From NCBI RefSeq assembly GCF_000934725.1, contig NZ_JYNS01000002.1:186001-250000 (forward strand): a stretch of 64,000 nucleotides of DNA, written 5' to 3'. A model generated the notes under the pieces. It had not been told where the DNA came from. It saw nothing but the letters and a program-made list of their open reading frames with translations, and did no database searches. This document shows, piece by piece, positions 22,177-31,652 of this stretch (the first letter of the stretch is position 1; each line of letters starts with the position of its first letter). This DNA comes from Methyloterricola oryzae. Lineage in GTDB: Bacteria > Pseudomonadota > Gammaproteobacteria > Methylococcales > Methylococcaceae. A program made the translations under genes and the position numbers.

Positions 22177-23088
22177 ATGAGCAAGTACGACCTATCCTGC
22201 TTGAACGACCGCTTCGGCTGCAAGGGCGAGCTGGTCTTCCGCCGGGGACGCGGCGGACTCACGCTGGCGGACATCAGCAACGAACACGCCAAGGCCACCA
22301 TCAGCCTTCAGGGCGCGCAGGTGCTGCAATGGACGCCCCATGAGGAAAAGCCGGTGATCTGGCTTTCGCCCTGCGCCGAGTTCGCGCCGAACAAGACCAT
22401 CCGTGGCGGCGTGCCCATCTGCTGGCCCTGGTTCGGTTGTCCGGAAGGTTGCGAGCACCTACCCAATCACGGGTTCGCGCGCACCGCGCCATGGGAACTG
22501 ATTGAAACCGGCATCACCGACAACGGTGATACGCGCCTGGTCTTTCGCATGCCAGAGACCGAGGAACTGCAGGAACAATGGCCGCACGATACGTCTCTGG
22601 AAATGTCCGTGGTGGTGGGCGAGCATCTGGAAATGTGCCTTAAGACCCGAAACCAGGGCGATGCCCCGGTGGTGATCGGCAAGGCCTTGCATACCTATTT
22701 CGAGGTGAGCGATATCCGGCGCGTCAGCATCCATGGGCTGGAAAACTGTTATTACCTGGACAAGGTGGACGGCGGTAGCGTCAAGCGCCAGTCGGGCAAA
22801 ATGACCATCGCCGAAGAGACCGACCGTATCTACCTCGATGCCACGGCGGACTGCCTGATCGAAGATCCGGGTCTGGGGCGTTGCCTGCGCATCTCCAAGT
22901 GGGGCAGCCGCTCCACCGTGGTATGGAATCCCTGGGACAAGTCCGGCGCCATGGAAGACATCGGCGACCGCGATTATCTGCGCATGGTCTGCGTGGAGGC
23001 GGCCAACGCCGCCGACGACCGGGTGACTATCGGTCCCGGCGGCGAGCACGACATGGGCGTGCGTTATAGCGTCGAGCGGTTCGCCTGA
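22177..23088 (+). CDS. yeaD: D-hexose-6-phosphate mutarotase (YeaD family)
   Basis: A 303-aa aldose-1-epimerase-fold protein. Landmarks are ISLQGAQVLQWTPH, GGVPICWPWFG, NHGFARTAPWEL, ALHTYFEVSDI and VVWNPWDKS, all characteristic of the YeaD/hexose-6-phosphate epimerase family that interconverts anomers of glucose-6-phosphate. The start at 22177 (MSKYDLSCLN) is preceded by a GGGGG tract; longer in-frame versions overlap the divergent ovoA coding region. It is monocistronic and converges on the gene at 23132. Confidence 0.88.
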   Translation: MSKYDLSCLNDRFGCKGELVFRRGRGGLTLADISNEHAKATISLQGAQVLQWTPHEEKPVIWLSPCAEFAPNKTIRGGVPICWPWFGCPEGCEHLPNHGFARTAPWELIETGITDNGDTRLVFRMPETEELQEQWPHDTSLEMSVVVGEHLEMCLKTRNQGDAPVVIGKALHTYFEVSDIRRVSIHGLENCYYLDKVDGGSVKRQSGKMTIAEETDRIYLDATADCLIEDPGLGRCLRISKWGSRSTVVWNPWDKSGAMEDIGDRDYLRMVCVEAANAADDRVTIGPGGEHDMGVRYSVERFA

Positions 23089-23097
23089 ATCCGGGGT

Positions 23098-23115
23098 GGC
23101 CGCGCCTGCGCGGCC
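23098..23115. terminator. Bidirectional GC stem-loop
   Basis: A perfect 8-bp inverted repeat (GGCCGCGC / GCGCGGCC, 2-nt loop) lies in the 43-bp gap between two convergent genes. No T-run accompanies it, so termination efficiency is uncertain. Confidence 0.45.
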
Positions 23116-23131
23116 TGGCCGATTGCCCGGG

Positions 23132-23998
23132 CTATTTGGAAGGCCCTGAGTAACGGGCTTCCTCGGCATAATATCCGGGGAAGCCGACGGCGCTCTTGAG
23201 CGACTCGAAGTCCATCACCTGATCCGGTTGGCGCCCCTCGCGCAGGGCGGACAGGGCTTCGCGCATGGCGGCAATGGAGACGTTCAGCAAGGTCAGGGGA
23301 TAGACGGCGATCTTGTAGCCGATGTTCTCTAACTGCGCCGCAGGCAAGATCGGCGTCTTGCCGTGCTCGATCATGTTCGCCATCTTGGGCCCCTCGACCG
23401 CCGAGCAGTAGCTCCGCATTTCATCCTCGCTGGTCGGCGCTTCCAGGAAGGTGATGTCCGCCCCCAGTTCCCGGAACATCCGGCAGCGCGCGATGGCCTC
23501 TTCGAGGCCTTCGGTCGCGCGGGCATCGGTGCGCGCCATGATCAGGATGTCGGCGCCTTCGGCGCGGGCATCCACCGCGGCGCGGATGCGCAGGGCGGCT
23601 TCGTCCCGACTGACCACGGCCTTGCCCTGGGTATGGCCACAGCGTTTGGGCGCCACCTGGTCTTCCAGCATGATGCAGGCGAAACCGGCGTCGGCATAAC
23701 CCTGCACGGTGCGCTTGATGTTCATGGCGTTGCCGAAGCCGGTATCGCCATCGCCGAACAGAGGGATGGATACCGCGCGGCAGATATTGCGGCCCTGTTC
23801 CACCAGTTCGCCGTAGGAGATGAGTCCCGTGTCCGGCAAGCCGAGACGATCGGCGGACACCGCGAACCCGCTCATGAAGCCGATGTCGAAACCAGCTTCC
23901 TCGATCAGGCGCGCCGACATGGCGTCGTGACAGCCGGGCATGGTAAGGATGCCGGGACGTTCCAGGATGGCGCGCAGGCGTGCGGCGGGTGAACTCAT
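23132..23998 (-). CDS. Isocitrate lyase/PEP mutase superfamily enzyme
   Basis: A 288-aa TIM-barrel enzyme of the PrpB/oxaloacetate decarboxylase/PEP mutase superfamily. Landmarks are MPGCHDAMSARLIEEAGF, GDGDTGFGNAMN (metal-binding Asp), LEDQVAPKRCGH with the catalytic Cys of lyase members, ARTDA and FLEAP. The KRCGH motif favours a carbon-carbon lyase (2-methylisocitrate lyase-like or dimethylmalate lyase-like) over a PEP mutase. The start at 23998 has AAGGAAA upstream. It is divergent from PEP carboxylase, 259 bp away. No prpC/prpD neighbours are present, so propionate metabolism is not supported; a role in C3/C4 acid balance is inference. Confidence 0.75.
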   Translation of the reverse strand: MSSPAARLRAILERPGILTMPGCHDAMSARLIEEAGFDIGFMSGFAVSADRLGLPDTGLISYGELVEQGRNICRAVSIPLFGDGDTGFGNAMNIKRTVQGYADAGFACIMLEDQVAPKRCGHTQGKAVVSRDEAALRIRAAVDARAEGADILIMARTDARATEGLEEAIARCRMFRELGADITFLEAPTSEDEMRSYCSAVEGPKMANMIEHGKTPILPAAQLENIGYKIAVYPLTLLNVSIAAMREALSALREGRQPDQVMDFESLKSAVGFPGYYAEEARYSGPSK

Positions 23999-24257
23999 GT
24001 GCGTTTCCTTGTGTCGGTTGAGGACTGGCGACCATACCCCGACCGGACGGCTTGGGCAAGCCGCATCGCCGTCGGCAGCTCTGAGCCTTGCTGCGGATTC
24101 TGCGACTTTGCCCCACAACCGGCGCGCGGCGCACCAGGGCAGGGCAGGGCAGCGCGAGAAAGTGGCGCCCGACGTTTCAATTCAGGATCTTGAGAGTCTG
24201 GCATAGCTCCTGCTGGACCAGAATTTACGGCTTCATCACTTCATGGCAAGGGTTTCG

Positions 24258-27053
24258 ATGTACGGAGAAGACAAAGAGCTGCGCGACAACGTCCGCCTGC
24301 TGGGCATGCTGCTGGGGCGGGTGCTGAAGAACCAGATTGGGGCCGAGACCTTCGCGGTGATCGATGAACTGCGGCGCGGCTACATCGGCCTGCGGCGAGA
24401 GGATGATGCGGAGCTGCGGCATCGGCTCAGCGAACTCATCCACAGCCTGGATGCGGAAACCCTGGGCCAGGCGGTGCGTGCCTCGCACCTGTATTTCGCC
24501 CTCATCAACTGCGCGGAGGAGGCATACCAATTGCGGCGGCGGCGCAAGGGCGCCAAGCGCTACGGGCATTTGTGGCCGGGGTCCTTCCACGATACCCTCA
24601 ACGGTTTCCGCGAGGAAGGCATGACTGCCGGGCAATTGCAGACCCTGCTCGATCGCCTGAATTACTTCCCGGTGCTCACCGCTCATCCCACCGAGGCTAA
24701 GCGGCGCTGTATCAAGGAGGCCGCCCGCAAGATCTTCATCAGCCTGGAGAACCTGGACGATCCGCGGCTGACCGGGTTTTACCGCGACGAAGAGATTCGC
24801 CGCCTGCAGAACCAGATCCAACTGCTATGGAAAACCGATGAGGTGCGCCCGCACAAGCTGGAGGTGCGCGACGAGATCGCCAATGGCCTGTTCTACTTCC
24901 CCATTTCCCTGTTTGAGGCGGTGACCCAAGTCTACCATAACCTGGATGCCACGGTACGGGACGTGTTTGGTGATGATCCGGGCGGCGAGGAGATTCGTGT
25001 TCCGAGCTTTCTCACCTTCGGCTCCTGGATCGGCGGCGACCGCGATGGCAACCCCTTTGTCAAACCGGAAACCACGGTGCTGGCACTGCGCATGCAGGCC
25101 GTCACCATCTTTGAAGAGTACACGCATCGGCTCGAAGCGCTGCGCGACCAGTTGACTCACTCTCTTCGCCTGTGCCGGCCCAACGATGCGCTCCTGGAAT
25201 CGTTGCAGCGCGACGAGCGTTACGCTGAGGCCTGCTTCGGCGGGCGCGTGGAGCAGTTTGCCAGTGAGCCCTACCGGCGCAAGTTGGCCATCATGCATTA
25301 CCGCATGCAGAGCAATCTGAAGGCGGTCGACGCCCGTATCGAAGGCACGCAACCCAGCAACGAGGAATACAGCTACGGCAGCGCCCAGGCCTTCCTCAAG
25401 GACTTGCTGCTGATTCGCGAATCGCTGATCAGCCACGGCGATGAGGAAATTGCCGCGGCGGGCTTGCAGGACCTGATCCGGCTGACGGAAACCTTCGGCT
25501 TCCACTTGATGAAGCTGGATATCCGGCAGGAATCCACCCGCCACGCCGAGGCGGTGGCGGAAATTCTCCAGGCGGCCTTGCAGGTGGACTATCTGCAACT
25601 GGATGAGGACGGTCGCCTGGCACTACTGGCCGATGCCATCGAGAATCCGACGGCGCTGGATTATGAGCGCGAGCACCTGAGCGAGACGACCGAGGAAACC
25701 ATCCGTGTGTTCGAGGTGATGGCGCAGATGCGGCGCGAACTGGGCGCCGACTGCTTCGGCAGCTATGTCATCTCCATGACCCATTCCGCCAGCAACGTCC
25801 TCGAGGTGCTGTTCCTGGCGGCCCAGTGCGGCCTGGTGGGGCGTCTGGCGGGGAAGCGCTATTGCCACATCGGCGTCAGCCCGCTGTTCGAGACCATCCG
25901 CGATCTGGAAAACATCGAAGAGGTTCTGACCCGGTTGCTAGACGTGCCGATTTACCGGGAACTGCTGGCGGTTTCGCCCGATTGCCAGGAAGTGATGGTC
26001 GGGTATTCCGATTCCTGCAAGGACGGCGGCATCCTCGCCAGCGCCTGGAAGCTTTACGAGGCGCAGAAAAAGATTATCGCCATCACCCAGGCGCGGGGCC
26101 TGGAGTGCCGCATCTTCCACGGCCGCGGCGGCACTGTTGGTCGTGGCGGCGGACCCACCCACGAGGCTATCCTGGCCCAGCCGCCTGGCACCGTGCGCGG
26201 ACAGATCAAGTTCACCGAGCAGGGCGAGACGATCTTCTATAAGTACAACAACATGGAAACAGCGATCTATGAGCTGACCATGGGTACTACCGGCCTGATG
26301 AAGGCCAGCCTGAGCCTTTTGCGGCCCGACCCCGATGAGCGCCGCGATTACCTGGGCATCATGGATGAGCTGGCGCGGATCGGCGAGGACGCTTTCCGTC
26401 GCCTCACCGAGCGGGAAGCGGGATTTCTGGACTACTTCTACGAAGCCACGCCCCTGGACGAAATCGGCGCCCTCAATATCGGCTCGCGCCCCTCCCACCG
26501 CAAGAAGCAAGACCGTTCCAAGGCCTCGGTGCGGGCCATCGCCTGGGTGTTTGCCTGGGCCCAGTCCCGTCAGACGCTGCCGGCCTGGTTCGGTATCGGC
26601 ACGGCACTGGAGACCTGGCGCGGCAAGGATCTGGCGCGCCTGGCCAAGCTGCAGAGCATGTACAACGACTGGCCCTTCTTCCGTACCTTGCTGAGCAAGA
26701 CCGAAATGGCCTTGTCCAAATCCGAGATGAACATTGCCCGCGGCTACGCCGACCTGTGCCGGGATCGGGAAACCGGTACGCGCATCTATGGCCTGATCGA
26801 AGGGGAATATCGAAGGACCGTGCAGCACGTATTGAACCTCTCCGACTCCAAGGTGCTACTCGGTGAGTCGCCCGCGCTGGCCATGTCTCTGAGGCACCGC
26901 AACCCCTATATGGACCCGCTCAACTACATCCAGATCGCCCTGCTGCGGCGCATCCGTTCCCTGCCGGAAGAACAGGTGCGTGACAGCGAATGGCGGGTGA
27001 CGCTGTTGCGCACTATCAATGCCATCGCTGCTGGTATGCGCAATACGGGCTAA
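24258..27053 (+). CDS. ppc: Phosphoenolpyruvate carboxylase
   Basis: This 931-aa enzyme carboxylates PEP with bicarbonate to oxaloacetate, an anaplerotic and carbon-fixing step. Catalytic motifs are all present: VLTAHPTEAKRR, GSWIGGDRDGNPFV, YSDSCKDGGILAS, FHGRGGTVGRGGGPTHEAIL, GQIKFTEQGE, and the C-terminal MRNTG ending. The start at 24258 (MYGEDKELRDNVRLLG) matches the family N-terminus and has AAGGG 7 nt upstream; an in-frame ATG at 24243 is less likely. It is followed by a palindromic repeat array rather than a terminator. Confidence 0.95.
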   Translation: MYGEDKELRDNVRLLGMLLGRVLKNQIGAETFAVIDELRRGYIGLRREDDAELRHRLSELIHSLDAETLGQAVRASHLYFALINCAEEAYQLRRRRKGAKRYGHLWPGSFHDTLNGFREEGMTAGQLQTLLDRLNYFPVLTAHPTEAKRRCIKEAARKIFISLENLDDPRLTGFYRDEEIRRLQNQIQLLWKTDEVRPHKLEVRDEIANGLFYFPISLFEAVTQVYHNLDATVRDVFGDDPGGEEIRVPSFLTFGSWIGGDRDGNPFVKPETTVLALRMQAVTIFEEYTHRLEALRDQLTHSLRLCRPNDALLESLQRDERYAEACFGGRVEQFASEPYRRKLAIMHYRMQSNLKAVDARIEGTQPSNEEYSYGSAQAFLKDLLLIRESLISHGDEEIAAAGLQDLIRLTETFGFHLMKLDIRQESTRHAEAVAEILQAALQVDYLQLDEDGRLALLADAIENPTALDYEREHLSETTEETIRVFEVMAQMRRELGADCFGSYVISMTHSASNVLEVLFLAAQCGLVGRLAGKRYCHIGVSPLFETIRDLENIEEVLTRLLDVPIYRELLAVSPDCQEVMVGYSDSCKDGGILASAWKLYEAQKKIIAITQARGLECRIFHGRGGTVGRGGGPTHEAILAQPPGTVRGQIKFTEQGETIFYKYNNMETAIYELTMGTTGLMKASLSLLRPDPDERRDYLGIMDELARIGEDAFRRLTEREAGFLDYFYEATPLDEIGALNIGSRPSHRKKQDRSKASVRAIAWVFAWAQSRQTLPAWFGIGTALETWRGKDLARLAKLQSMYNDWPFFRTLLSKTEMALSKSEMNIARGYADLCRDRETGTRIYGLIEGEYRRTVQHVLNLSDSKVLLGESPALAMSLRHRNPYMDPLNYIQIALLRRIRSLPEEQVRDSEWRVTLLRTINAIAAGMRNTG

Positions 27054-27092
27054 AAAGGGAAGGGGCTCGCCGAGGGTTCGGCATTTTCCTCT

Positions 27093-27890
27093 GGTTCCAA
27101 TGCTCTGCGTTGGAACCCATCGTCTGGCGCTCTGCGCCTCTTTCCGTCCCTTCTGGCTCCCATGCCCTGCGTGAAAACCCGCTTTTTCTCTGGTTCCAAT
27201 GCTCCGCGTTGGAACCCTTGGCTCTGACGCTCTGCGTCTGACCGATCCCCTGCGGTTCACATACTCCGCGCGTTCACTGGTTCCCGTGATCAGCGTCCAT
27301 TACTTGGCGCGGAGCGCCGGGTTTGCCGCTCCCACGCAGAGCATGGGAGCGAGCGCATTCTCTGGTTCCAATGCACTTCGTTGGAACCCATGGCCTGACG
27401 CGCTGCGTCTGACCGAATCCCTGCGGTTCAAATCCTCCGCGATCACTGGTTCCCGCGCTCAGCGTCCATTGTTTGGCGCGGAGCGCCGGGTCTGCCGCTC
27501 CCACGCAGAGCATGGGAGCGAGCGCATTCTCTGGTTCCCGCGCTCAGCGTCCTTTGCATGGTGCGGAGCGCCGGGTCTGCTGTTCCCACGCAGAGCATGG
27601 GAACGAGCGCATTCTCTGGTTCCAATGCTCCGCGTTGGAACCCATGGCCTGACGATCTGCGTCTGACCGAATCCCTGCGTTTCACATACTCTGCGCAATC
27701 ACTGGTTCCCGCGCTCAGCGTTCTTTGCTTGGCGCGGAGCGCCGGGTGTGCCGCTCTCACGCAGAGCATGGGAACGAGCGCATTCTCTGGTTCCAATGCT
27801 CTGCGTTGGAACCCATGGCCTGACGCTCTGCGTCTGATCGAGCCCCTGCGCTTCAAATCCTCCGCGCGTTCACTGGTTCCCATGCGGTAC
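27093..27890. repeat. Palindromic repeat array 1 (largest)
   Basis: About ten hairpin elements lie in tandem. GGTTCC/GGAACC-armed elements occur near 27093, 27192, 27362, 27619 and 27789. GCTCCC/GGGAGC-type elements occur near 27329 and 27497, with variants near 27582 and 27752. GGCGC-GGA-GCGCC mini-palindromes lie between them. All share the core TGCTCYGCGT or its complement ACGCRGAGCA. The array immediately follows ppc. No protein-coding signal is credible here. Confidence 0.85.
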
Positions 27891-27927
27891 ACGGGTGCGT
27901 TACAACAACAAAAGGTACCAGGGATCA

Positions 27928-28250
27928 ATGGCCATCATGCGGCGTTCCATAAAATTAATAGACGGATCCATCGCCCGCATAGACTCGTCCATGTTTTAGA
28001 TAGACGGATCCATCATCGGCATGCATCGATCAATAAAATTTGATGGCGCTTCCATGATTCGGATACATCGATCAATGATTGAGATAGAACGTTCTATCCC
28101 GGCGATAGGTCGACCAATAAATCTGATGGATCGCTCAATGATTTTGATGAACCGATCCATCTCAAAGTTGGATTGATTCATCATTGCGATGGAACCGTCC
28201 ATCGCCGCGATGAATCCGGCCGTAGCGAAATATGACCCGTCAATCGAAAT
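27928..28250. repeat. Degenerate 21-bp tandem repeat encoding heptads on both strands
   Basis: Tandem 21-bp units dominated by GATCSATC/GGATCCATC-like blocks. Read on the plus strand from 27928 they give MDRSIxx-like heptads (MAIMRRSIKLIDGSIARID, ERSIPAIGRPINLMDRSM) interrupted by stops at 27997 and near 28172. Read on the minus strand they give FIKIIERSIRFIGRPIAGIE-like heptads with a stop at 27996 and continuation beyond. This may be a decayed heptad-repeat gene or a non-coding minisatellite. Confidence 0.65.
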
Positions 28251-28486
28251 GGTACACCGCTTGCCTTCCGAGGCTGCCCCATGGACAGAATTAATGCAGC
28301 GACGATGCAAGCGGCTGGAATCGGAACACTGTGACTTGGTGTGGATTGGGGGGCGAATCCTTTCGCCCCGGAGCCAACGATCAGACGACTCGTTTGCGCA
28401 GAAATTCATCGACGCGACGGACATGATTCGCTGGCAAGACGTGATGTGGGCTGGATCATCCCGATCCAGAAAGAAGCGGCAACGGA

Positions 28487-28972
28487 TCAAGCCGCTACAT
28501 TCTCGGCATCGGCTTTTTCGGAGGCATGGCTGCGGCGGGCAAAACGCCTGCCCAAGTCACCCAAGGCTCCTTCAAGCGCGCCCGTGGCCACATGCGCGGC
28601 CTTGGCGTAGTTGTAGACCTGCAGGGCGGCACAGTACGCCTCGCTGCCTGCAGCGTAGTACGAATCCTCGACACGGCCCAAAAGATCGTTCAGGGCCATC
28701 TGGACCGGATAAAGCTGCTCGACGAGCCTCACATCGGATTTCATCTCATCGAGGCTAAACCCGCGAGGCAGAATTTCCGGGTGCTGGCTGGCAAGCGCCT
28801 CGGCCTTGACCACGAAGGAACGGTTCTTCTCGCCGAACTTTGCCATGGTTCTGCGTTCGTCTGGGGTTAAATCAATCAGGAACGGCAACAATTCCTGAAT
28901 CTTGGCAACGGCAGCCAATATGGCATCGACATTCTCCTGAGCTAAGGTCGCGTTGATACGATTAGTGTTCAT
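28487..28972 (-). CDS. Hypothetical helical protein, 161 aa
   Basis: The start at 28972 (MNTNRINATLAQENV) has GGGAGA upstream; a longer in-frame version lacks support. The sequence looks fully helical and soluble: VDAILAAVAKIQELLPFLIDL, LTPDERRTMAKFGEKNRSFV, then YPVQMALNDLLGRVED and an Ala/Tyr-rich helix (YYAAGSEAYCAALQVYNYAK). There is no signal peptide or membrane segment. I do not recognise a named family; codon use matches the host-like GC-rich genes. It is isolated between the heptad repeat tract and a repeat-containing gap, so context gives no function. Confidence 0.7.
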   Translation of the reverse strand: MNTNRINATLAQENVDAILAAVAKIQELLPFLIDLTPDERRTMAKFGEKNRSFVVKAEALASQHPEILPRGFSLDEMKSDVRLVEQLYPVQMALNDLLGRVEDSYYAAGSEAYCAALQVYNYAKAAHVATGALEGALGDLGRRFARRSHASEKADAENVAA

Positions 28973-29304
28973 GGAAGTCTCCCAAAAATAGAGCCAAGGA
29001 AACCGGACAACCACCACCCCTTACGTTCGCATCCGGCCTGCCGACTTGGACTTTTGTGCCCCAGCGGACGAACCGGTCTGTGACTCATTGGTGGAAGATG
29101 TTTACCGCAATTGCCTGAGTCTCCGCATGGAAATTCAGACACCTGCAAAACTAATCGAATTGCCGCGAAAAACTGTGAATTGACCCAAAAATAAGCAAAA
29201 CAGCAACGTTGGAGCGGGCGTGGCTCACGAATTTACTATGGGCACGACAGCAAGCGTGCCCTGTTTCTCACGAATTGCGAGAGAGGCGATCAAATTTGCC
29301 TTAA

Positions 29305-29490
29305 ATCTGATTCCCATGCTCTGCGTGAAAACCCACTGATCCTCTGGTTCCAATGCTCCGCGTTGGAACCTTTGGCTTTGACGCTCTGCGTCTGCTGCTT
29401 GGCGCGGAGCGCCGCGTCTGCCGCTCCCACGCAGAGCAGGTCCGGATGCTCCGCGCGTTCAATGGTTCCCATGCTCCGCGTGGGAACCTT
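29305..29490. repeat. Palindromic repeat array 2
   Basis: Contains elements of the same family as array 1: GGTTCCAA/TTGGAACC arms near 29345, a GGCGCGGAGCGCC core near 29400, and GGTTCCCA/TGGGAACC arms near 29464-29488. Confidence 0.75.
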
Positions 29491-30261
29491 AGCATCACGC
29501 TATCCGTGTCCGCGCGAAAAACCGTCATAACCGCAGTTCTAGAATAAGAACTCCCATGCCGCCGAGCCGCATCGAAAAGGCATAAAGCGCTCTCACATCG
29601 ACCAAGAATCCTTAAAGCCTGGACCTCAGGCACCATGAAAAAGCACGAACCCATCCGCCGGGCCGCAAAACGACATGGAGCGGGGCACCAACCTTACTCG
29701 ACCCAACACGCCCATGAACCCTGCAAGCGAAGCTCCCATATCGAAGCTTGCGTGCGCCAAATTCCGAACACAATAGGGCGGGGACAGGGCCAAAAGGTCT
29801 CGATCGCGCTAGAACATATCAGGATAACTACCAGTGGCACGAACCTCGCATGCAATCACGGACCCAATGAGACTGTGACATTGCTGTAACCAGGAGCACG
29901 CTAGCTCCCTCCGATACGGGCGGTAAACCCATGAATCATCGTTCCGAATTAGCACGCACCATACGAGAAGGCATGAAGTGGCGGAGTTGAGAACAACTTT
30001 CAGAGAACTGCTAAGCTTCGAATTTGCGCCAAATCACTTGGGTCGTGCGTTAAATGACCTAATTGCTTGCATGGAAGCTTAGGAAACGTCGATGGAGATC
30101 AAGGTCGCTTGTGTCAGAGACTGGTGGCGCCATGTCAGCATTGCCGCGTCGACGAGATGCTTCAAAATGCAGATGGAAGGCCTAGCCAGGGCGAGGCAAG
30201 AAGCGAGGGTTACAGAAGAGAACATTACTCGACATGACAATTTCGATAGCCGTGCTTAATC
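29491..30261. other. Gap without a convincing gene
   Basis: An 84-codon open frame at 29635-29889 has no recognisable domain or clear ribosome-binding site. Base composition shifts from GC-rich towards AT-rich here, marking the left border of the exopolysaccharide island. Confidence 0.4.
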
Positions 30262-31473
30262 GTGACTAAGCTCATTTTTGTAAACCGCTATTTTTATCCG
30301 GATCACTCCGCCACCAGCCAAATGCTTTCAGACCTGGCATTCGCGCTTGCGGAAAATCAGGAATTTGAAATTCATGTGGTCACCAGTCGCCAACGCTATG
30401 ACGACGCGATGGCTGCACTGTCCACAGAAGAGAAAATTCGAGGCGTCAGCATACATAGAGTCTGGACGTCACGGTTCGGACGACAAAACCTTTTAGGAAG
30501 AGCCATCGACTATGCGAGTTTTTACGTAACGGCATTTGTCGCCTTAATGAGGTTGGCGGACGAGTTCAGCCTTATAGTGGCAAAGACCGACCCTCCCTTA
30601 ATTTCGGTGGTCGCGGCTCTGGTCGCAAGGATCAAATCGGCAAAGCTCGTTAACTGGATACAGGATTTGTTTCCTGAAGTGGCAGCGGCCTTGGGCGTCA
30701 AGTTTGTCCGGGGACCTTTGTATGATCTGCTCAAAGCGTTGAGAAACAGTTCCCTTAGGTCTGCCAAGATCAATGTTGTGATAGGCGAATTGATGAAGCA
30801 GAAACTCATCGATGTCGGGATCAGCGAAGACCATATCCGTGTGATTCACAATTGGGCGGATGGCCATATAAGACCGGTGCCGCCGGAGGAAAATTCACTG
30901 CGCAAGGAATGGGGCTTGGATGGCAAATTCGTCGTGGGGTATTCCGGCAATTTGGGTCGCAGCCATGATTTCAAAACAATCCTCGATACGGCAACCGCTC
31001 TAAATTATAGGGACGATATCATTTTTTTATTCGTCGGAGGAGGGGCCAATCTGCGCTGGGTAGAACACGAAACAAAACAGCGTGGCCTACGTAACATTCG
31101 CTTCAAGCCTTATCAGCCGCGCGAACGTTTGTCGGAGAGTCTATCTGCAGCGGACGTCCACTTAATCACTTTAAGGCCGGAACTCGAAGGCCTAATTGTA
31201 CCGAGCAAGTTCTATGGAATCGCAGCAGCGGGAAGGCCAATCTTATATATCGGTTCGCGCGCGGGTGATTTGCCACAAACTATAACACGTCGTGGCCTCG
31301 GATATGTGGTGACTGAAGGAGATTCGAGCACGTTCCAGAATCAAATTATCGAGATAGCAGAAAATCATAAGCTGAGATTGGGTATGGGCAAAAACGCTCG
31401 GGACCAACTTGATAGACTATATAATAGAATGATCGCGCGCAAAGCGTGGCAAAGCTTACTGCTCGAACAGTAA
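30262..31473 (+). CDS. Family 4 glycosyltransferase (WcaI/WbuB-like)
   Basis: This 403-aa protein starts at GTG 30262 with MTKLIFVNRYFYPDHSATSQ, the characteristic N-terminus of WcaI/WbuB-type GT4 enzymes. Further landmarks are VVTSRQRY, WIQDLFPEVA, GYSGNLGRSHDF (start of the nucleotide-sugar-binding domain) and ELEGLIVPSKFYGIAAAGRPIL with the ExFGxxxxE-like region. It would add a sugar to a lipid-linked exopolysaccharide intermediate on the cytoplasmic face. It is the first gene of a same-strand run to 46.1 kb; the next gene starts 180 bp later. Confidence 0.85.
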   Translation: MTKLIFVNRYFYPDHSATSQMLSDLAFALAENQEFEIHVVTSRQRYDDAMAALSTEEKIRGVSIHRVWTSRFGRQNLLGRAIDYASFYVTAFVALMRLADEFSLIVAKTDPPLISVVAALVARIKSAKLVNWIQDLFPEVAAALGVKFVRGPLYDLLKALRNSSLRSAKINVVIGELMKQKLIDVGISEDHIRVIHNWADGHIRPVPPEENSLRKEWGLDGKFVVGYSGNLGRSHDFKTILDTATALNYRDDIIFLFVGGGANLRWVEHETKQRGLRNIRFKPYQPRERLSESLSAADVHLITLRPELEGLIVPSKFYGIAAAGRPILYIGSRAGDLPQTITRRGLGYVVTEGDSSTFQNQIIEIAENHKLRLGMGKNARDQLDRLYNRMIARKAWQSLLLEQ

Positions 31474-31652
31474 AACGTAGATTAATGATATTGTTATATG
31501 GCATTCGTACGCAATTTCAACAAAAAACTAATTGAAATAAACCATGGTTCGGCGCCGAAATATAAATGTTACAGAAAAATAAGATTACCCCTTGGTGCTC
31601 TGCAATGGCGGCATAAGTATATTTGCCACGTATAATATTGATTCATAATCTT

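Noticed and set aside
27093-27890. CRISPR array
   Set aside because: Spacing between elements is irregular (99, 170, 257, 170 bp), elements are hairpins with covarying arms, there are no unique spacers of constant length, and no cas genes occur nearby.
27072-27928. Overlapping 80-160-codon ORFs in repeat array 1
   Set aside because: They arise from the repeat sequence itself in several frames and on both strands.
29635-29889. 84-codon ORF before the EPS cluster
   Set aside because: Composition and product look random; no ribosome-binding site or similarity.
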